64,000 nt of DNA from Taiwanofungus camphoratus (Eukaryota > Basidiomycota > Agaricomycetes > Polyporales > Taiwanofungaceae), in NCBI GenBank assembly GCA_003999685.1, contig CP021229.1, positions 806,001 to 870,000 on the forward strand. The letters are read 5' to 3'. The notes under the pieces are model-generated. The model saw nothing but the letters and a program-made list of their open reading frames with translations. It searched no databases and was not told where the DNA came from. The translations under genes were made by a program, and so were the position numbers. Shown one piece after another: positions 58,406 to 64,000 of this stretch (positions are counted from its first letter, which is position 1; each line of letters starts with the position of its first letter).

Positions 58406-60479
58406 GAGGTGCGGACAGTCCCAGGAAGGTAGGAGCGTGGTCTTCTAATCCAATGGCAGCGGGCTGGTTGAATGCTGGCCAGGTGCAAAGGAGTTGAAGG
58501 AACTGAGGGCGTACTGGTAGTGAACCGAGAACTGAAAGATAAACCGAAAACCGATGTAATCGGGATAGGGGATACTGCTGAGGGCTGATGTCATAGGAAT
58601 GGTGTATAGGGCTGGCGTAGGCAATGACTGATAGACTAGACTGTGCGCAACACGTGCCTATGGGGTATAATGAGGGCGGATGCACGCCGGATGAGGAGGA
58701 GGTGGGGGACTGTTTACTCAGACTGAAGTTACTCCAACTTCAGGAACGTAGGATGTAGGCGACGTAGAACTGCTGCGATATATGATATAATAGGACTGCT
58801 GGCTGGCGATAGGCGTAGATATAATGGAGAGGAACCTTGTCAGACTGTAGGGAAGCCTTAGAGCAGAGGAAACCCAAATCTGAACTCTGGGGGACAAGTC
58901 TGTAGATTCTGTGAGACAAGATGGGAGCACGTATCTTCTCTGTCGTCTGGTAGGTACAGGAGACTACATAAGGGGTCTGTGGTGTCAAAGTATCTTACAC
59001 AAAATAAAACTGAAGAAACCGAAAACAAACCGAAAATTGTAAAATCTAGGATCCAATCCGCGTACCATATGGGGAACTAAACTGAAGTAGGACATGAAAC
59101 AGGGACACTGAATGCGGTAGAAAGGTTATGGGGGAATGGCACAAGGTAAGGGACACTTATCTAGAGATCATCATATGGAAGGTGGGCTATCTAACCAGGC
59201 CTTGGGGGGGAACAGGGATCTAAGAGTGCTGAACTGTCAAGCCGATGCGTAGGGGGTCTAGGCCATACCAAGGGATCATATGGACTTCATGAACAAGAGG
59301 CTGGAATTCCGGACCGAGGGACCGAGGACCAGAACCGAGGACTGAAGACCGAAAACCGAAGTGGCTTTTCTCGGTTGATCTCAACCAAAGGCCCAGAGTT
59401 GTCAGAGGTCAGGAGGATGCTAGGTGAGGTGGCAGGCATGCATTCTAGAGCGTGAGGGACCACTTCTTTTCAATAGGGCTTCCGGAGTGTCAGGCAGACC
59501 TTCTATCATCGGAAATCCCATTGTTCTTCCCGGATAGAAAGGCCAGATTGCCAAGGCATGAGTAGATGCATACCGCGCACCTGCCTGCTGAGTTAGGGCA
59601 CTCCCTAGTGATTGAATAGAGCTCTCTGTCCTTGTTACGACATTCGGACTTCTGAAACTTGGCAGTACATTCCAAGAACGGGGTGGGAGACTGAAAATAT
59701 GCGAATTCGGGGCATGGAGTTGTACCAGACCTATCAACGCAACCCTTCAAGATACTGTAGAAGGTGGATAGTAGACGCAACTCTTCAAACATAATCGAAG
59801 ATGGAAGGACACAGTAGAACACAGTAGGAGACTGACTCGAAGGTGCTCTTCTTGAGCTCTGCAGGATGGGGGAAACTTCTCTGTTGTTCCGAGACACCAT
59901 ACATCGCGTTTATACTACTGTACTATAATGTAAGGTGCATCAGGAGTGGCGTAGTATGAGTGGCATCCTAACTACTTGCGTACTATGAACTACAGAGTGG
60001 CCTGTAGAGGGAGTGGCTACTTGTCATCACTAGAAAGGCTGAAACAAAGGAACATATACTAAGACAAGACCTGGAGCCGTAGCGTTATCGAGTACATCGA
60101 GTGGCACGTCGTAGCAGATCGAGCGATATCAGAGTGGCGAGACCGGTCATGTACGAGGACATTGAGTGGCAACTGCATGTGGCGTATTGTGTGTGGAGGG
60201 AACAGTACACCGGAACATCAGACCGGAACTGATGGAGTGGCTGTGGCGTAATTCGAAACCATCAGAGAGTTCCACAGTGGCTTTTCGGGCGGTATCGGAC
60301 GCGTTGAGTGGCGTCAAAGGTATGACTAAGGTCCTAGGGTCAAGTGGGGGCGCTCCATGGGGCCTAGAAGGGCCTGGCACCTATCAACATTCCGGTAATT
60401 ACATTTCCTACAGAGAGTTTAGGCGACTCGTGCATCATGTCAGGTTGCCCTACAGAAAATCCACAAAGTCGTGGTGCTG

Positions 60480-62290
60480 AGAGAAGTGGGGGAATCTGAC
60501 CCCTTTTGTTTCTTGCCCCTGCTCCTCCTGTTCGGAGGCTTCATCATCTGCCTCATTTTCATCTTTTACGTTGGCCCTTCAGTTTGGGAGTCCTGTTCCC
60601 CGGCCCAAGGTTCGTTCGGGGCAGTCTTTGGCCAGGTGCCCCTTATTGTGGCATTTGTAGCAGGAGCCCATCCTTTGGTCTTGCAAGCACTGATGGTCTG
60701 GCTTTCCACTGTCAAATGCCCTTGCTGTGACTCATGAGGGGGTCTTCGAAGTTCTCTGAGTGGCATCGATGGCCTTGTTGTTTCGATAGGCCCGGTCCCG
60801 TTGGGCAGCAGCTTCCTTCCATCCTTCTAGGGTTGTGGGGGCTACGTCTTGTTCCATAATTTGGACTCGCATGGTGCTGGGTAGTTTTTCCCTGTACCAG
60901 GCCATGAGGGCATTCTTCTCAGTGATCTCTGCCCTGTGGACCAACCTGTCGAACTCCTCGTTAAAGTCAGCGATGAGTTTGTCATAGGTATAGACCAAGT
61001 TCCATAGTCCAATGGCCGCAGAGACCTCCTCCTCTATTACCCCAAACCTTTTGATGAATTCAAAAGCAACGTTCCTGAAAGTGCCGTACCCCCAGCTCAC
61101 TCCTCTGATGAGGGGGTGGGGCTCGAGTGCCCTCTCAGTGAGGGTATCAGCCCATGCACCGGCATGGTCTTTTAGATGGCCAAGGAAGTTGCCGACCTTT
61201 TCTCGTTCAGAGACGGAGGCCCATCGTTCTGTGTTGAATTTTCAGGCAAACTGGATGAGAAAGTGCCGGGCATCTTCTCGTTTTTCAGAGAATTTAGTAA
61301 TTTCTGGCTCCTTTCGGTCGAGTACCCATGCAGTTCCTTGTGGGAGGGGTGTTCCTCCAGGAGGCTGCCCTCCTCAAGAGGGTCCTCCTCCAGGGGGTCC
61401 TCCCCCAGGGGGTCCTTCTCCACCAGGTGGTCCTCCTCCACCAGGTGGTCCTTCTGGGGGTCCTCCACTTCCATCATAAGGTGGCCCTCCCTCAAGGGGG
61501 CCTTTCTCCCCCAGCCTGTCGTTGGGTGGTGGCCCTGATTCCCCTATTCCTGATTGGAAAGAGCCCAAGCCATGGGGCATTTCCGAGGGGGATTTTTTCC
61601 TGTTCCTTTGGTTTCCATTTGTCGTTCTGTCCGTTCAATGTCAGAATCGGTCAGCTCTGAGCTGGAGCCTTCATCAAAAGGTGGCTTGATCTTATCAAAG
61701 GTTGTAAAGCGGGCCTGGATGAGGGCTCGATTGGTTGGGGTACAAGGTTCAAAATCACTTTCCCTGTAGAGTGCAGAGTCGTAGCGGTGAGGGCACAGTT
61801 GCATTGAGCAGACCCTCCAGTTAGAAGTCTTTGTGTAATGTCAGTGTATGTCCTGATTGTTCTCCGCTTGATAATGATGAGCCTTCCCGACGCACGTCAG
61901 GGTCGACCTCCATCTCGTTTTGGAGGATAGATCCAGCTTGCTACCGGCGATAGAAATCTTGGGCACTCAGCAGCCTTTGATATAGGTTCACGATTATGGG
62001 AATGGGCAACTGAAATGAGAAATGCAGATTTGAGAGCACCTTCTGAGCAGTGAGGATGCAGTGGTCGAGGACTTCGTCGAAATCTTCAGAGGGAGTGGGA
62101 GGCAGAGGTCGGCTCTCTTCCCTACTTGTCAGCCTGTTGTGATTTTCTAATACAGCTTGCCAAGCGTCGCTGGCTCTGGAGATGCGGGAGTGGGTGTAAT
62201 GAATCAGCTCCCTCTGTTCAGCTGGGAGGAAACTGGTGGAACTATCGGCATAGAGAATGGCTCTGAGGTTGCGCTCAGCTTGATCCAAGA
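60480..62290 (-). mobile_element. gag region of element A
   Basis: Minus-strand capsid-type sequence (WNLVYTYDKLIADFNEEFDRL, MAWYREKLPSTMRVQIM, LEGWKEAAAQRDRAYR) and a CCHC knuckle (CYKCHNKGHLAKDC, C-x2-C-x4-H-x4-C) near 60610-60660. Further upstream is a Gly/Pro-rich repeat tract around 61340-61500. This is the usual gag layout of gypsy elements. Fossil copy, not intact. Confidence 0.8.
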
Positions 62291-62512
62291 CCTCTTCTAA
62301 AGTCAGGAGAGTAGGGTCAAACGCTGTGTGATCCAGCTCTTCCTCTTGTTCGTACTTGATATCAAAAGGTCATTGATAATCCGTGATGATCAGTACTAGT
62401 TCTATAAGTACGCTGACCTCACCTTCTTTGAGACCGGTATGGGTCTTTAGACACTGTCTTCTTGTAACTTCTTGAACCTGGGTGGGTTCGGGTTTGTGGA
62501 GTTGTATTCTAG

Positions 62513-63020
62513 TGTTACCGGGGGGTTCACTCTGGTAATGCTGCAGAAGCTTAGAGCGGTGTGCAGCGAAGGGTCGAGGAGGAGTGGCAGTGATGACAAG
62601 CCACGTCCCTCAGTAGTCTTTAACTACAAGCCCTATGTAGTCGCGATAGTCTTTACGGGCTTCTTGTGGGTGCAAGAAGATGTGTAAAGAAAAGCGTATA
62701 TTGGTACTAATGCGTAGTACACTTCGGAATGAATGAACAAAGAGAATACAACTAGGGAAACCTCCAGCGGAGGGTCCCCCCTTTATACTGCTACCGCCTA
62801 CCCCCCCCCCCAGGTATAGCTAAGCAGTCCCCCAGAGACAGCATAAGATAAGAGGAGTCAGTGGCCCAAAAGTACTTAACTACCATGGCATAAGCGGGGA
62901 CAGTCAGCCCATCAGTCAATCTGGGTGAGTAATGTGTGGAAGGAATACTGCGTGTCCATGGTGTGACAAACAAAGGAAAAGAAAAAACGATTAAGTCTCT
63001 AGCCCTACCCATCGGTAACA
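62513..63020 (-). repeat. Right LTR of element A (508 bp)
   Basis: TGTTACCGGGGGG ... CATCGGTAACA with 8-base inverted ends (TGTTACCG and CGGTAACA), followed by GTCAT. It is the 5' LTR with respect to the minus-strand coding direction. Confidence 0.93.
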
Positions 63021-63025
63021 GTCAT

Positions 63026-64000
63026 GAGACAACAATGATAGTGCTTGGTGCTTAACCTTGTTAATTTTGGCAGTGAACTTTTTTTGACTAACAATCATAC
63101 AAATCATAGAGTATCAAAGCTCTTGCTCTCTAATCCTGTCTCATTTTTCAGATTCTCAGCATCTTCATCAATTTCATCATTCTCAAATTCACCCATGTTT
63201 GACTCGGACTCAGGCTCTGACTCTGAGCCAATGTGAGACTCTTTGTCACTGTCTCCCCAGTCTTCTGTGTTGAATACATCCATTTGGACATCACTGTTGT
63301 TGATCTCATCCTGATATTGCTGCAACTTTATCTGTGTTGTGACTGTCTGATTCTTGCATATGATATGCCCAACACCCCCATCTGAATAGCACATGAACAC
63401 ATCTCTGTCAACAAATTTAACAGCAGAAGAAAGTGATGAGCCTCCATCAACATGAAAGTAACTCCGAGCCTATTAACATAGTAAAAAGTTCAGCTGTCTC
63501 ACCTGGTGCTTGAGTGGCCAAATTTGTGGACCTTTAGTAAGTCTGATGTTTGACCATCGGTGAACACTGGTGACTGGCCCAGTCATGTCCAGAACAGTAC
63601 TCACCTGATCAAGAACTAACTAGAATGCTCTGGACTGAGATTTTTTTCTAATTTTCACTATATTGCTGCAGTTTGTTGTGCTGCTGCATGCTTAGGGCCC
63701 CTCAATTTGTATATAAGCTCACGACTCTAACATTGTTTACACTTGTGTCAATGAGGATGGTGGTGAGTTTGTTTGACTCTTAAATTAATATGTCTTATTC
63801 CAGTTTTATAGGACTCTGTCTTCAATATAGACCATGAGGTATTGCATACAAAATATCATCTTATGTATGTCTTTGTTTAACTCATTGCTAACTTGTGAAC
63901 CTGTTGTCAGTTACATTTCTTGCTAAGCAATATCTTGATATAGAGCAATACATTGGAAGCCTTCAGCTACATTACATTTTAAAACACTATAGTTGATTAT
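63026..64000. other. Right edge of window, AT-rich, largely unassigned
   Basis: Apart from an acidic minus-strand frame at 63104-63400, nothing is recognised. The last 400 bases are AT-rich with no open frame. Confidence 0.4.
63104..63400 (-). CDS. C-terminal part of an unidentified acidic protein
   Basis: The minus strand reads DVFMCYSDGGVGHIICKNQ, then an acidic Ser-rich tail (ESHIGSESEPESESNMGEFE) and a stop. Just upstream (63400-63600) coding-like sequence TGPVTSVHRWSNIRL and IWPLKHQ is joined by plausible introns, so this is the 3' end of a longer gene running leftward and starting near or beyond 63600. A D-V-F/L-M-R-x-x-G-G-G-V-G-H motif occurs in many basidiomycete hypothetical proteins linked to transposons, which makes an element origin likely. 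Not identified further. Confidence 0.4.
   Translation of the reverse strand: MFMCYSDGGVGHIICKNQTVTTQIKLQQYQDEINNSDVQMDVFNTEDWGDSDKESHIGSESEPESESNMGEFENDEIDEDAENLKNETGLESKSFDTL

Larger units (their letters stand above)
51126..59736 (+). mobile_element. LTR-like element C, carrying chromovirus B
   Basis: Starts TGATACGACCTAGGG and ends ACCAGACCTATCA, with ends TGATA/TATCA inverted and ACGC on both sides (51122-51125, 59737-59740). Without B the element is about 1.57 kb. It has no coding region that I recognise; the interior is rich in GAAAACCGA-type runs. Probably a solo LTR, older than B and younger than the D copy it splits. Confidence 0.6.
50748..60389 (-). mobile_element. LTR-like element D, copy 2, split by C and B
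   Basis: 50748-51125 and 59737-60389 together align with copy 1 at 2998-3968. The break between the two halves coincides exactly with the ends of C (51126-59736), with ACGC at both sides. It sits between gag and pol of A. A stretch of about 50 bp near 60000-60055 is absent from copy 1. Non-coding; solo LTR is the likeliest identity. Confidence 0.65.
46181..63020 (-). mobile_element. Gypsy-type LTR retrotransposon A, host of a four-level nest
   Basis: The outer borders are firm: LTRs starting TGTTACC and ending GGTAACA, flanked by GTCAT at 46176-46180 and 63021-63025. The coding strand is minus: gag and a CCHC knuckle at about 62290-60600, protease near 50675-50440, reverse transcriptase near 50090-49407, RNase H near 49214-48500. 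An integrase section was not recognised. The gag and pol parts are separated by the nested cluster 50748-60389, and a C-like element (46661-48402) lies at the left end. The LTRs differ at about 3 percent by eye, so the insertion is older than B. Broken, with several breaks, five or more. Confidence 0.9.

Noticed and set aside
1-64000. CRISPR arrays, prokaryotic operons, rRNA or tRNA genes
   Set aside because: None is present; the intron-rich genes and element types are fungal.

Overview
The window is nuclear DNA of a basidiomycete fungus, most likely an agaricomycete. Genes are broken by many short GT-AG introns of about 45-65 nt, and single-copy eukaryotic genes (RPN1, FCF1, TFIIA gamma, EPL1) sit beside families expanded in mushrooms: multi-pass membrane proteins including a DUF6533 type, an F-box protein and a large aminoglycoside-phosphotransferase-fold (APH) kinase. 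The mobile elements are also typical of basidiomycetes.

Layout. 171-1441 (-) is a multi-pass membrane protein. 2231-9496 is one old DNA transposon, called E here, with TA target duplication and 78-bp terminal inverted repeats. It has been invaded at least four times: an LTR-like element D, a solo LTR of family A, a Tc1-like transposon F that landed inside E's right terminal repeat, and a poly(A)-tailed LINE fragment that landed a few bases further on. 9.5-45.1 kb is the gene-bearing part: a possible small membrane protein, RPN1, a LYC1-like acetyltransferase, a hydantoinase/DUF917 protein, an amidase, an unknown acidic protein, FCF1, TFIIA gamma, an F-box protein, the APH-fold kinase, EPL1 and a DUF6533 membrane protein. 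Two stretches of about 2.9 kb (30.7-33.6 and 36.4-39.4 kb) have no recognisable gene.

46181-63020 is a second nest, four levels deep. Gypsy-type element A (minus strand, TSD GTCAT) contains a D copy, which contains a C copy, which contains a young chromovirus B (51366-58405, identical-length LTRs, TSD GAGGT). A second C-like element lies at A's left end. The last kilobase holds the edge of an unidentified acidic gene.

The host genes do not form one pathway. RPN1 (proteasome), FCF1 (rRNA processing), TFIIA gamma (Pol II initiation) and EPL1 (NuA4 acetyltransferase) are housekeeping genes lying together by synteny. The only pair suggestive of a joint role is hydantoinase/DUF917 plus amidase, same strand and adjacent, possibly in amide or cyclic-ureide nitrogen salvage; this is inference.

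The most distinctive observations are: an E transposase whose second and third DDE positions are about 160 residues apart with a Cys cluster between; a covarying tandem hairpin array inside D; a 14-nt microexon in the kinase gene; a start codon alone in its exon in FCF1; a GC-AG 767-nt intron in the F-box gene; a 93-97-bp MITE pair; and a 400-bp foldback at 45.6 kb.
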